This document shows, piece after piece, positions 1 to 14,000 of a DNA stretch of 64,000 bases; positions within the stretch are counted from its first letter, which is position 1; each line of letters starts with the position of its first letter. Both the position numbers and the translations under genes were made by a program. This stretch comes from Epinephelus fuscoguttatus. Taxonomy: Eukaryota > Chordata > Actinopteri > Perciformes > Serranidae. The stretch spans positions 26,808,322-26,872,321 of the forward strand of contig NC_064753.1 in the NCBI RefSeq assembly GCF_011397635.1, in the 5' to 3' direction. A model generated the notes under the pieces. That model did not search any database. It worked only from the letters and a program-made list of their open reading frames with translations, and was not told where the DNA came from.

Positions 1-794
1 AGATATTGTGCTGGAATCATGACTGGAGGTTATTAATAACTTTATAGGCTGGTAGCCAGTGGTGTGATCAACAAACAGCATGTGAACCAACTTCATTATA
101 TCTATGCTGATTAAAGCTGTAGGCATTGTAGAGTAGTGCAGGCTGGTAATAAATGAAAGGCTTTTGGTAAGCCTGTGGATTGGCTGTGTTGGTTCAGTTT
201 ACATTCCTGCAGTACAGCCAGCGAGTACAACCAGGTGGATTTAAATGTAATATTAAAGTCCCCAAAACGGCATTGGCGACTTAAGAAAATCATGATTTCT
301 GTTTATGTAGAGGGAAATTCCATTCCTCCAGAGAGACAGCACATACAGTAAAATCAAGTCAAGGTTGCATTAAATGCATTGAATTTAAATGAGCTAGGAC
401 TCCATTTATGTTTGAGCTTAAATGGGCTTCTAATCCTATGTTTTCCCTCCTTCATGTAAATCATTTTTAGGTACTCTATAGATAAATGTTCTATGTGTAA
501 TAGGTTTGATACCCGTGATTGATAATAGATGTGTGCACTGTATAAATGAATGACTGAAACATACAAAGCTGTCGACAGTGTTGAGACAAGCACTGAAGAA
601 AGGTTTATAAGTAAGGACATGATGGAAAGGATGGAAGCTTTTTTTTAGTGATTTTCTTATTATAGCTTGTAGTAATGTGCTGCTTACAGGAAGACGTGGT
701 CTGGGTTTTTTCCTGCTTAGGGAACATTGTATTTTCAGTCGGACAAACTCCCTTTTAAGATAAATTTACTGAGGCAATGGAGTTGATGGAAGAC

Positions 795-1180
795 ATCCAT
801 TCTTCCATTCATCCATTTTTGAGCCACTTATCCTGGTCAGGGTCACAGTGCCAACAGGGTGAGCAGAGCTGGCCGGTGTTCTTTTTCCCAGCAACAGGCT
901 CTTCCTTGGGGATCCCTAAGTGCTCCCATGACAGATGAGATATGTAATCCCTCCGATATGTTCTGGGTATGCCCGGGGTTTCCTCCCAGTTTGTCATACC
1001 CAGGACACTTCCAAAAGGAGGCGCCCAGACTTCTCAACTGACTCCTCTGAGAGGAGTTAGAGGCTTGATATCATGGGCGTCCCAAAGCACTGAGCTCCTC
1101 ACTCTCAAATGTTAAGTGAGGCCAGTCGCCCTGCAGAGAAATCTCATCTCGTCTGCTTGTATCTGCAATCTGCATGGTGA
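795..1180 (+). repeat. Degenerate common teleost dispersed repeat
   Basis: Starts with a (CCATT)-type stretch, then TTTTGAGCCACTTATCCTGG and GGGTCAC, and continues through GGGGTTTCCTCCCAG and AGGAGGCGCCCAGA to GCTTGTATCTGCAATCT. This order matches an abundant teleost repeat known to me from many fish loci. I think it is a non-LTR retrotransposon end but cannot name the family with certainty. It is heavily mutated, so it is old. Confidence 0.7.
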
Positions 1181-4100
1181 GAGACCAGACCAACTGCAAT
1201 TCAAGCATACCCCTGTAATTGGTCCTGAAAGATCAGATAGAACCTCACACAGGATCAGGACACAGTGCTAGCTACAGGAGTCAGGTTAGGTGACTGCCCC
1301 TGTAGCTTGATCAGGCACAGGCCAATGAAGTGATGCAGGGCTATCTTGTGGGCTCACCACTGACAAGGTGAAGGGTAGAGGCTGGGTAGAAGTGCTGTTG
1401 GATAAGGGTTGGGGTTAGAACAGATTGGGCATTGTGAATGTGTGCAACAACAAACAGCTGATTGACGATGTTTTATTTGGTAATTACATGTTGCATTTCC
1501 TTTGACTTCAAAACTTTAATCTGCAGTAACTGCAAGATTTTGGTTGAATATATGTTGGTCTGATATGTGGCTAAGATTAGCTTTCATAGACATGCACATC
1601 ATAGCATTAAGCACCAACCAACCACCTACTGTAGCTGTTTTTTAGAAAACCATGTTTACCCACAAGTATTGTGATTTGGATTGAAAATTGTAAGCTTTGC
1701 TCCATTATGGTCTGGTTATTGATTTTCACAGGAGGTACCTGCCAATACAGTGCAAGGATAGCAGCTAGTTAATACATTTACACAGTTGGGGATGCTCTGC
1801 TTCCTTTGCAAACAACAGCCTTCTTCTTTCAACACTTGGTCTCTATCGTAAGAAACTGAAAACCTTGCTAAATGATCTGTGATTGCTGAGGCATCACATC
1901 TTCTGCCAGCTAATAAAATTTAAAACACACCCTCATGAAATTAAAACATACTTCTCCGATCCTCTTTGTTCTTTTAAACCGAGTCAGTTTTGGCGCACCC
2001 TGAAACACACACTGAAAATGGGTGTTTTCGTTTATTTTGGCTGATTAGACATCTACTCAGATTGATGTTGAGTGGAACAACGCTGGGAATTACTAGCACA
2101 AACTAATAATAATTGGAAAGTTGTAAAGAAAGTGTCAATCAACCACTATCTGTACACACACAGTTCAGAGACGTATAATTAGCCAAATAAGTGAAAACAC
2201 CTGTGTGAATACACATCATTGGTTCTGTAAAGCTCACCTGTCTCTGTTACATGGGCTACTGGGGTATGCCTACAGTAATCCCAGGGACACATTATCATAC
2301 CTTCCACCCTGAGGACGGATGAACCCGCTGGGTGGCATTTGACAGAGATTTAACAGCTTCTTGCTGCATTGCCCAAGGTTGGAGGATTTGCGAATAAATG
2401 AGGCACATCTGTGTTAAGTGTAAGCATCAGTGTGAATGGTCAACAGGGACTGTCAGTCGTCCTCCTCTCAGTGCTTGCTAGAAGCTACCTAAATCCTGCA
2501 TTGATGTGTTGCAGCCACAGTTGTCTGAAATCAGATAACATGATCCAGCAAATCATATTGGCCAGTGATCGTCCGCTGGCGGCCCATGGGCCATATGCGG
2601 CCTGCAGAATATCAATCAATTAAAAAATGTGAGGAGGAAAAAAACGTTTTCCTGTTTTAGGATATCTAGCATTTTTTTCCTACTATAATTAAGCAACCTC
2701 GAAAACAACTCCACCTGTGAGTACTAGACGTCATAATTCCATTTGCCAGCTTATTGTTAGCGAAGAGTAGTGATGCATCAAAAAGTGACAAAGCAACATT
2801 CAGAGTAAGTTAGTAATAGCTGAACTTACAGAAACAATGCTGCAATAGTCCACCCTCCACTTGCTCTTCCTCTCTCTGTCACTTACGCTCTTTATCAAAC
2901 TGTCCCAGTCTCAACTCAGTGGAGTGGATGGATTCAAGGTTCTGGTCCCGGGCAAATATCGTCATGCAAGAATAGGGACAAACTCACAAACTCATAACTA
3001 TTTCTATTTGAAAGCCCTGGCCCCCACAGTGTCTGCTTGAAAAGTTCTGGCCCTTGGACAAATATAGAAGAATATTGAAGAACCCTGATATAGGCTGACA
3101 GAAGGAAGTGGTCTTTGAATTGGGCATGGGTACTGATATTTGTTTGCCAACTGTGCCTAGGGTGTGTCAGTGATGTTTGAAAATGTAAGCATCTCTCTCA
3201 TTTACTGTAAATGTTACTCTATTATTCAAGTTTTTTTCTGTCAGTCATCACGTGTACAGATACTGATGTATTTGTAAAAAACTCGAATCAGCCATCCAAG
3301 CTTTACTAAGATCGTCATCTTTATAGTATAACACCACAAATTGAAAATGCATTTGAAGTCATAAAAGTGGATGGCTCAGGCTATCAGTCAAAACAATTAT
3401 CAGCTTTTCGGGAAATGAATGAGCATGAGTAAAACCCAGGACTTTGTTTGGCCTATTTCCAGCTGATCAGATTGGAAGCAAAAATGTGAGGTCCATCATG
3501 CAGCCAGACAGTAAGCATTCATATGAAAGGCTGCTTGTATCAGACTGGGTAACGGATTTCAGGGCTGACATTCATCCTGTTAGGTATCAGTGGGAAGAGA
3601 CCTTAAAGTGATTACTTATAGACCGAGATGATTTCTTCAGTTTAAGTCAAAGGCAGAGTTAGAGGAAAAATGATTTGTAATTTCAACAGATTCATTTGGG
3701 TTTTACTTGAGAAAATAAGTATGAATATGTTCCTAGTTTAGTTCTTTTTACTAATCATAGTGAGAAATGCAGTTTTTCCAATTATGTGAAATATCCTGAG
3801 GGGTGCAAATGCAATGCAGTGATTACTCATTTATCTACTGTTGTGCAGACCCAAACTATTGAAGTTGCAGAAGCAGTACCAATCACTTCTTGGGATTTTG
3901 CACAAGTGCATTTTTCCAGTTTCTGGTTTGGTAAGTTTGTGGTTCCGAATGACTACCCAAAGCTCTGTCAAACCTCTCTGGGCATTTCTTATTTTAACAA
4001 AACTCCACCAAACACCAAAAACAGCACTTACCACCACAGGAACCATGGTTCAGTTTGTGGCAGTGGTGCTTTCAGCTGGGCCAGGTCATCTGCCATTAAA

Positions 4101-4191
4101 GCTTTTAAAATTTGTAGTGCTGTATATTCATATTTGATGTGCTGTATATTTATACCTTTGGAGTTTTTCTCTCAGGGGTTACGCCGGATTT

Positions 4192-4764
4192 CCACTGGAT
4201 GCGTGTCCGTTGCGGAACGGCAGCGCTGGTTATCCGCTGCATTCTCCGCCGTCTGTCAATACCCACCGGCTGCGTTTGCTGTGCGGTGCGGTGCAGCTCC
4301 GCCGGAAGACATCTTGGTGCACTGCCATGATCAATATCTCCTCGTCCATGGTGTTCACGGGGTGAAATGACGTCTGAAAACCTCTGACCTGTTGACTTCA
4401 GGCCTGCCTCTGGCCATTATGTAGTTTTTAAGGTGTAGTGCAGGGAAATATGATCCGCTGTGAACACTGTGTATTTTATTTTGAAAATTAACCGGATGTT
4501 TTATCGTGCTTCTGTGCACGACTTCCTGCCACGCACAATCTGCTCTGTGCTGAATTGCTGCGTTGTGCTCCGGCGTCCGGCAAAAATAGAAGTCCTGCGT
4601 ATCTGTTGCGGAGGGCTCTGGAGTGCCGGAGCTGAGACGGAGCCGGAACGCAGCACAGCCGCAGCCGATGGAAACACACACATTGACTAGAATGGAATCC
4701 TATCGGCTCCGCTGCCGTGCCGGAGCGGAGACGCAACCAACACGCATCTGGTGGAAATTGGCCT
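4192..4764. mobile_element. PIF/Harbinger-like MITE with TTA target duplication
   Basis: Ends form imperfect inverted repeats (16 of 22 bases): left cgccggatttccactggatg, right (reverse complement) aggccaatttccaccagatg. Both ends are flanked by TTA (4189-4191 and 4765-4767), the Harbinger-type target. The 573-bp interior is GC-rich, contains several inverted CGGAAC-type motifs, and has no transposase. All open frames inside it look fortuitous. Confidence 0.6.
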
Positions 4765-4919
4765 TTAGAGTCTCTCTAGACTAGAGAAAACAGTCCACCT
4801 TTAGTTTGATGTTAACGCTTCAGTGTATGTGTCCCACCCTTATACTCAGCGAAAGACACTGGTATAACTAATTTGTGGCGGGCATTGTTACACCATTTCT
4901 CCTGTCTTATGTCCTGTAG

Positions 4920-5053
4920 GAGGCTGGACCCCTCTGAGCGTCCACTCCAGATGGTGTTCGACTACCTGGCAGCAATGGGCTATGCAGAGCCTGTACGAGT
5001 GCAGCAAGAAGCAGCCAACTCAGACCTCAGCTGTTTGATCCGTTTCTACAGTG
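4920..5053 (+). CDS. phlpp2: PHLPP2 exon: Ras-association-like segment
   Basis: Acceptor ...tcctgtag before 4920; donor gtgagt at 5054. The exon supplies the last base of a split codon, then encodes 44 residues beginning [20 protein letters not shown], and ends with one base of a Glu codon. The P-L-Q-x-V-x-D-Y-L pattern matches the region just before the PH domain in PHLPP proteins. The preceding exon is not visible, so this is not the true start. Confidence 0.9.
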
Positions 5054-8000
5054 GTGAGTACTGACCCGCAGGGGCCATCATCCCCAATCTTCACTATCTG
5101 CTTCAGCTCAGTGGGATCTGGCAGGAGGAAAACCGACCTGAAGGCCTAAACACAGGCTGCAGCAGGTCAAACTCTCCAAAACGGTTTTATCACATCTGCT
5201 TTTGATCTTGTGTCTGTGTGTACATTAAAGTGTGTGTGCTCGCAGCAAGGACAGAGTCAAGCCAGTTGTTGTTTGAGGCTCCCAGAGAGTGATGCGTTTC
5301 TGAAGCTGTCTCTAGTATTCAGCGTAGCCTGGGTAACACAAACACACGCCCACCATGGTCTCATGATAAGTGACTGACCATCCGTCATCCTGTGGTGATT
5401 CTCCATCCCCATGTGGGCTGCCTTTCACCTGCTGCTGTCAGCATGCTCCCATGAACCCAGGACTGAAGTGACTAAGTGTCCCTGTGTCAGTGTGATCTAT
5501 TGATGCAGTGGCAAAATGGATGAGGAATTTGTGTACCTGCATGTGTCTTAATACAGCTCACATAAACCCACAGAGCTCTCCGTCTCTCAGTCTGCGCATT
5601 GTTCTAATGATACTCTTACAGTAGCAGCATTAAGGGATTTGCCATTAAGGGTAAATGGTGAATGATGTTCTGTAATGCGTTTCCACTTGATAAACCGACT
5701 GATGTTCCTGCTGAGTCAGTGGAACTCCTTATGTTTGGGGTCTGAACTGCTCACATGCTGCAGTGCCAGAGGAACAGAAAGACTGAGCAAAACACAGCAT
5801 CTAAAGGGCTCACATGTAATTCCTCCCACATCAAGTACACAACCCTCCCTACATTGAAATGCAGTGCTGCCACACTGAATAAGAATTTAAGCTAAACACA
5901 AATCTCAACAGCTTTGTATTGAAATTCTCTGGTCTGACTCATGAGGAGACTTTAAAATTTCTAACTGACTGTGAAGACTTAGCAACAGATTTAGACGAGA
6001 GCATGCAAACTCTACACAGAAAGGCCACATAACATCTTTGATTTAATTGTGAGAGTTCTGAGACATTTTTTATACTTAGTTTAGAAGCATAGAATTTTAA
6101 TCCTAGACTTCTGTGTATCATGCCATCCTGGTTTATGTGTTATAAACACACTACACAGCAGAGTCCTGCATGCATCAGATTGTCAAGAACATCTAATGAA
6201 CTGAAACGGCTATGTGCAATACCCAGCCACCGGCGCATAGGACCAATCAGGGCTCGACAGTGCGAGCGTTTCACTCGCATTTGCGACAAAAAATAGGCAT
6301 GTCGCCGCTGCTGCTCCTTCAAAACATTTTTGCAAATGCACCACCACCACCACTCTGAGACATCTGTGCACTTGCACAGCGCAGCAGCCAGTATAGTGAG
6401 GAGAGCAGCGGTGAGGGGAGTGGGGGAAGGCTCCTATTTAGGGATGCACCGAATATATTCGGCCGAATATTGAAAAAAAAAAAACCACATTCGGTATTCG
6501 GTGGAATAAGTGAAAAGCAAGGCCGAATAATAGCGGCGTGTTTTGATAACACAATCAAACAGTGTGCGGTGATGGACAGAGTGAAATGTCGGCAGTGTGG
6601 CGATAAACAGTAACGGCAAATCCTGTCGGTTGTGGGTTGAACGGGGGTCACAGACACGGACAGGAATACGTATTCCTGTCAAATACGGCGCCGCATTCTA
6701 ACGGCTTACCAGCGAAGAAGTCCGGGTCCAGGTGAATAACTTGTTGTCATGACTGCCCAAAAGTACCTGAACACCTGAGCCATGGTGGCACACAGTATGT
6801 GTCGTATCAGAGAAACTTTAGGGACTGTTCGTTACTTATGAAGGAACTTGTCAGGGGAGGAGGGTGGCTGGTTGATTTTATTTCATTTATTTATTTTATT
6901 TTGATCCCCCCTATGTTAATCACTTATTGATGCTGAGTAAAACCCAGGACCAGGCCCCCCCCCCCCCCCCCCCCATTTACTTTGTGCCCCTAAAGTTCTT
7001 TGTGCGCTCCTTACTTTTTCAACTTAGGAGCACATGTGCTCCTTGGGAAAACAGTTAGCGTCAAGCCCTGCCAATTAGTTCTGCAACCTGGCCTGACCTG
7101 CTGACACAAGGTCCACGTCCCACCCTGAAACCACAAATCTTATGATAACCATGGGTTGTTCCAATAATTTGGTTCGGCAGCAAGTTCAGAGTTATCGTTT
7201 TGGGCCATTTCACACATGTGGAACTAAGATAATATATTGTAAAATGAAGGTAATGCAGGAAATACAGTTTAAATAAACATTTTATGCTTATTCTCATAAT
7301 ACTGAGATGCACATCTCCACAGTTAATGTGCCTGTTAGTAACACACCTGATTGAAGCGGCACTCATATTCCAGCTGTTGCACATGAGAGGGCCGACACAC
7401 AGTCAGCAGTCAGAGGATTAAAACATTGAAACTTTGATTTGATTTGATTTATTTATTTAGCACAATTGAACTAGACAACTGTGCAAGGGGGGATCGAAGC
7501 CCATGCGGGCTTGTACAGAGTTCCACCTCTAGCCATAATCACAAGCAAATGACATGCAGGCTAAATTCCTAGACTAAGCAAAAAGTCACAAAACAAAATA
7601 CCAACAATAACAACAACAAGAAAGAAAAGCAAGAACAAAAAAGGAGCAAAACTAGGGTAATTGAAGCAAATTAGGAATTAATTCAAATTATTGTTACTCT
7701 TCATTGTATTTTAATATATTTATCGTCCAACACCCACAGTCCAACTCGCATGTTCTTTTATCACCCAGAACCGAACCCAGTAACAAAATTAAGACAAAAC
7801 ACCCACCCGATGCAGGACTCTGCACAGTCTTGATAATCATCACTTATCAAAACAAAATATGGTTTATAAGTAGAACTGTTATGGTTTTCTAACTTTGGCC
7901 AGCCTCTTTAGAATGAATACAACTTTCTCTTTCTGTCTGCTTTAGTAATACAACTGACATTTGTTTGTTAGGATGTCAGATCTTAAGCTCACTGTGGCCT

Positions 8001-11000
8001 CAGTCTTATTCCTAGTCTCTATGTGTCCAGTGGAAGCTTTATTGTTGTTTCCCCCTTGCCAACTTGAGAACTGGTCGGATCTTGGCTACTATCAGTAGTC
8101 AGGCCACATTGGTCAGAGTCTAGCCAGGCCCCTTGGAGACTTCCTGCCTCCTTTTGTCAACTCATGGGAAAAGAGGACCAGAGACCAGGCATGACTGGTA
8201 CTCCAGCACTTCTGATGGACTGCCAAGGCTGAGAGCACAACTTCATTTGGCCATTTGCTGCACTTAGAACTGGGGAGGTGGTGAGAAGTATTTGTTTTGA
8301 AGTATAATTTGCAGGTTGGTGGTTGGTTGTGCTGAATTATCCCAGTGTGTTCCCTCACTCTCCCTGTGCTGTCTTTCAGGAACTCTCCTGTCATACAGCT
8401 TCACCAGTACACCTCAATTTTTGGCTAGCACAAGGTAACCCTGGTTTTTCATTCCCACCCACAGTGGTGTTGTAGGTGGGCTGTGATACATTGTTGAAAC
8501 ACACAACAACAGCCTTGTTCTGAGATCCCTCTCCCAGGTGCTTGCTTGTCTCACAGCTGTTGTCAGGGGTAATGATCTGACTAAGCAGACGAGGGAAACT
8601 GTGGTCCATCAGTAAAGACTACACCCGCTACAAAACCACCCGATGTGGTGCACTGCATGTGTCAGTGCTGCATTTAATAGGCTTTGAGAGTCTACACACT
8701 GCTTTTCAACTTGGAAGCAGTTGTAAGATAAACCTGAGGGTATGCAAGTTGACTAAAGGTTATTTAGCCATGTAGATTTGGCTTTATGTACCCAGGTACT
8801 AAGATAACTGTCCCTGAGATATCTGTCACCACCACAGTACATTAGAGGTGAATTTTTTTTTTCTATATTATTGCGCTCACTCAGCAGCATGTCTTTCTGT
8901 ATTGACAATGTCTTGGTTTTTCTGAATAATCTGAATAATCCACAGATCACATCGGTCTTCATCGTAATGTCTTTATGCCAAAGAAATACTCCCTCTGAAA
9001 CATTTGATAACAGGAAACACATTTTTTGCAATTTTGGTGAACTGACCCTGTAACAATATTGCAAACATACTTGTGCTATGAAGAGTTTGTATTTTCAGAT
9101 CTTTTTCCCATCTTCTTTTCTTGTGAAATAAGCCATTTTCCCACTGGACAAAAACCCACCAACACCCACTGACATCTGGCTTTTATCTTTAATGGGAAAG
9201 GTTACAATCGGCATTCAACTCTGCAGTAGTCACTGGTATATATCAGCTCTGGCTCTGATCGGCTCCAGTCAGCAGTGATGATGATGGACATGCTAATCTT
9301 AGCCCCTTTGCTGGTGCAATGCTGTGATTCACAGCCACAAAATGTCTTCTGCTCTGTCCAAGTAATGCTCAAACATAGCTCAAAATCTAGTCTACACCAA
9401 ACTTGAGAGAGAGACTGAATAACTAAGAGATATGAAATAGAGCCAATGTAACATTTTCACTGGCCTCTATGCTGTTTACCACTGCTTGCTAGCCTGTTAT
9501 CTGTAATGTTGAATGTTGCACACTAGAAGAAAAAAACAAAATGGAAAGGCATACTTGTCTGCTGCAGAGCTGTGTACAAGGCTCTGGTCTACTGGCAATG
9601 GGATCGTAGTCTGTCTCCCATTTCTAACAGGTTTTCCAGCATTTAAAAACCTGCAGATACATGTGGAGAAGGATATAAGTTAGGTTTATCTCTTCAGGCT
9701 TCTACAAATCTTGCAAATGAATCAGTCAGTTAGGAATTCAACCAGAGGTACTGGGTTTCGAGTAGACATTGGTTTGTTGTAATAAATCAGTGGTCTACGT
9801 GCAAATCCAAGGGCATGCTTCGATTTTATATGTAGGCATACACATTTGCTCATTGGCATGGTTGTGCATTTGTCTGTTTTATGGCCTTATTTTCTCTTAA
9901 GCTGCTGAAGTGTTTCAAAGTGCGATGCAGCAGGTAATTTATTAAACTTCACCGTCCTCTTATTTGTTCAGGAAACTCATCTCAAACCTTCTCCACCCTC
10001 CTGCTTCTCCCACACACCCTCCTGCAGTGGTGCACAGATGAGATGAAAACAAACATGGAAAGGGGAGTAAACATTTCTAAATGCTGACTTAATAAAAAAA
10101 CACTCCTAGTGAAAACAACGGCAGAGACCTGAGGGCCAGTGGTTCTCTTTGTTGGCTCATGCAGCTGCAGCACAGACGGGGCCTGTTGTAAGCTCCCATG
10201 AGCCCTGTTCCACCTCTGCCTGGGTGATCTCTGTCTTACATCTTTGAGCTTAGAGACCTGAGGCTGCTGCGCACAGTTCACGTAAAACCCATTGTCAGTG
10301 TCAGAGCAGAGGGAAATAAGTCATCTGCGAGCAGTGAACTCACCTAATAAGTTATTGATTCGGCTGGTGCTGATTTACAAATGGAAATTAAAAAATTAAA
10401 CCTAAATGAAGACTGCGGATGTCCTAAACCGTGATGACATGGACGGTAAACCAGTGTCTGAAACTTTGAGGCCCAGTGGTTTATCACTGAGTCATAGTAA
10501 TCGTGTCCTAGAGCTACAGAAAGACTAAAATCACAATGAATCACCAAGCACAAGGTTGCATCTTTATTTATGGTATCAAGGCAGAGGGAATTGGTTTACA
10601 GAGACAAAACTCGGAGAAGCAGTCAGATTTAAGAGAAAAATGAAACTCTGTTCAGATCCGGGTTCCCACAGAATTGCCCCGAGCAACAGAGCTCTGCAGA
10701 GAGCGGGCGCTCCGTGGTTTCCTGACAGCTCCTCGTAACATGCTGTTTCTGTGATGGAGCTCAGCCTCTCCCAAGGATTTCCTCTTTTCTCATTTGAAAC
10801 CTACAGACTCTCCCTCAACCAAAGACTCATGGTCAGTTTTCAAGTCAGATGGCTCTCTGCTGCTGAAAAATATCCATTATTTTAATGGTCTGATGTAATG
10901 TCATCTGCATTCAAAAGCAGTATTGAGCTGTGCATCTTCCATCTGTGCTATATTTGATATCAGAATTGAATTTCTTGCACAAAGTTTAAATAAGAGGGCT

Positions 11001-14000
11001 TTTTTTAAACAGAGGTAAACACAGACCACCAAGAAGAGGCATCTGGGTGGTGGGTTGAATTTGAATTTGCTGCCAAAAAGAGCTTGCTGTTCTGAGTCAA
11101 ATCAGACTGTGTTTCCGCCTCCACTGACCCCCTACTGCATGCTAACGCAATCTATGCAATCTTGAGCAAGACAAAAAAGCTCTGGGATACAGGGAGTATT
11201 GTTCAACCGAGCGCTCCACAATTGTATTGAAATCATGTGATTAAGAACAGTTTCAAAAATGTCTAAACACCCTCCAGACCAGGGAAATCAGGAGCCACAG
11301 ACTAAAACTATTACACAAAAGACATGAAATTGGCACAATGACTTTTGTCTTTAGACGATAACATAGAGAGAACAGCCACTTTACCTGTTTTGTGGGGAGT
11401 GTAATTTTCATCATCCCTCCTACAATGATGAATCATTTTAAATGAGGCATTATGTGTTGTTCTTTTATTCTTAAGAGGTTTATTAGAGAGCAGATACTTT
11501 GGGTAAAGTCAGAGTGGTGCTCTGTCTTCATAGTTACTGAGATGGTGAATTTTCTAACATACAGTATGTATACTGTCATCCAGTTTAACAACAGCTGTTC
11601 TTAATTATACATCACTACTCTTGTTGGTCATTCAAATGAGGGCTGTAGCTAACAGATCATTTTATGATTTTTTTTCTATAATTAGTTGATCTGCAGATTA
11701 CTATCTCAATTAATCAATAAAAAACATCAAAACACAGCGTGAATGTTCATCACAATTTCCTAGTGCTCAAAGTGATGCCATTTAATGTCTCCTTTTGTTT
11801 GACCAACAATAAGATAACCAACGGTATGCAGTTTATAGACATTTTTGTTATGAGATATTCTATCGTATTTTAGATATTCTTATATTTGAGAGTCTGGAAA
11901 TATAAAATTTTTGGCATTTTCGCTTAAAAAAGTAACTTCAACCATTCATTTTTACTAATTGTGTAAAGAGTTGCCTATTAATTTCCTGTCAGTGAGCTTA
12001 TCAAATCTCCAATATTGGATAAAACATATAATATTAATAATTTATCAGTTCATAGTTATGGTAATAAATATGAGGACATGCAGTTACTCCAGTTCTATTT
12101 TTCTATAAGGAACTATTTTGACAAATGGGCTCAGTTTTACGTATTTCTTTCCGGCACTCCGCCCTGTTCTAGTTCCTCAGTTTACTTCCTCTTTTTCTTT
12201 TCATCTACCAATCACATCCTGTCTTGCATCTTTCATGTCCTTCTGTCACCTCTTTTCTCCCTCCTATTCCTCTTGCCATCTGTTTCTCTGTCCATTTTTA
12301 TTCTTCTGTGATAATGGGGCAGAATCTGACCTGTTGCGACCCCGTTGCTCATCTGGCATGCCATGTGAAGTGAGATGTCACTGAGTTTGCTGGCAAGTCA
12401 AGGCCGCCGCCACACTTGAGATGAACAGAGGAGAGACAAGAAGCTGTACAGTCGACTCTCTGATCTGTCACTTGTCACACTGTCCCTGTGGTTTGGCAGC
12501 CTCTCCAAGGAGGCTGCTTGACACGTTGATGATTAGTTTAGTAGAGGCAACACGGCCTCGCTCTCCGTGGCCCCGCTCCTCCAGACTCGTGTAGCTTGAA
12601 CAAAAACATCCTGCAACAGAAAACAGTGTTACACAACACCTACGACCATGTCACCAAACCCCTCTGGAGCCACCGCAAATGGTCAGCATTATTCGTCATC
12701 AGTGGGATGGGATTGATTTGGCCGGCTTTCCATAGAGCAGCCAGAGGTTGCTGGAGACAGTGTGGAGGTTTACCAACTCAGTTTGGACTTTGATTTTGTG
12801 AACAACCTGTCTCCCTAGCAACTAATAGCCCCACAGACCTTGAGGGATAGCATGTGTGTTTGTTTTAAAAGTTGGCTCTTTATGGCTGGAACTTGTTTGA
12901 TATTGCGTAAAGAGGCCAATGATTTTCAGATGGGTGGCTGTTTGAATATGGACGTGCAAAAAGCAATATGTTGTGTACGTGAAGGGATGGGAGTTGATAT
13001 GTTTTTATTGATACCATTGACTATATTGTTTCTGCTTATCGGTCTGAATTTGCTCATCGATTGTTTTATTGAGTCCTGATCATTTTTCTGTGTGGAAGAA
13101 AGTAGGCCTACACAGGATTTCAGCATTATTATAAAGTAGGGTATTTACCCTCTGTAACAGACATGCTGCCCGGTTGGGAAGCTTGACATCCATGCATAAA
13201 GTGACCAATGCATGGCATTCCTGGACTTTAAGCCCGTGTTGCGTAGAAAAGTGCTTCGGCATATTTCTGGTGTTTCCAATCTTATTTGAAATAATAATTT
13301 TACAGACATTACGCGCCGCACTGATGTCATCTTTCTTCATGAAATGAAGCTACGCTTTGGTCTGTTTTCTCCTCTCTGCCATGACTCCTTCTTGTTGCGA
13401 GTTTTCAGCAGAGTAGACGCATTGATGTTTGATGTCATTATTTTGCAATTGTCAGAAAAACATCATAGCATTAATAAAAAAGGCACTGATAAACCTGTAT
13501 TCATAAGATTCCAATGGGTCAGACAATTTGGAGCCGGCTCCCAACTGGAACCGCCTCCGATTTCCATCCTTATGTATGCATGGAAGCCTGTACGATCACA
13601 ACATGAATTGGAATGTGCATTTTTGTGTGCATATTATGTGTATATTTCTCACCCATTGCTCCAGCAGACAACTCGATGATTCAGGTAAAATTTTTTTGGT
13701 CCTTTGGACTTCTCTGAAAAGCCTTACGTTGTATTTGCGAGAACAAACATTGTAGCTTTTTTAATGGCTCAAACAATTAATCCATTATTGAAAGTTGCAG
13801 ATTAATTTTCAGTCCATCATTTCAGCTCTACTCTTTTGTGAGCAAAAGGTACTTCAAGTGTACTCGAGTTGTGAGTGTGTGATGCTGTATTTGTACGCTA
13901 ATTTTCACACAGATGCACAAATAATTGATGTTCTGCTTTTATACGTTTCTTTGTTACATAGGGATGCTATGATATATGGTTTAATTGCTTAGTTGATCAT

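Larger units (their letters stand above)
1..4919 (+). other. Non-coding sequence upstream of the first visible PHLPP2 exon
   Basis: Probably PHLPP2 intron, since the exon at 4920 begins mid-codon. I searched for the N-terminal PHLPP2 exon and found none. Apart from the old repeat at 795-1180 and the MITE at 4192-4764, I recognise nothing. The 194-codon open frame at 3786-4370 runs into the MITE and is not a gene. Confidence 0.65.

Noticed and set aside
3841..4137. Possible PHLPP2 N-terminal exon upstream of 4920
   Set aside because: None of the frames in 1-4919 resemble the Arg-rich PHLPP2 N-terminus or have splice sites of the right phase.
3786..4370. 194-codon open frame on the plus strand
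   Set aside because: It starts in AT-rich non-coding sequence and its second half is inside a Harbinger-like MITE; no domain, no splice context and no plausible start.
4355..4736. Overlapping minus-strand open frames of 60-108 codons
   Set aside because: They lie wholly in the GC-rich MITE interior; long frames are expected by composition.
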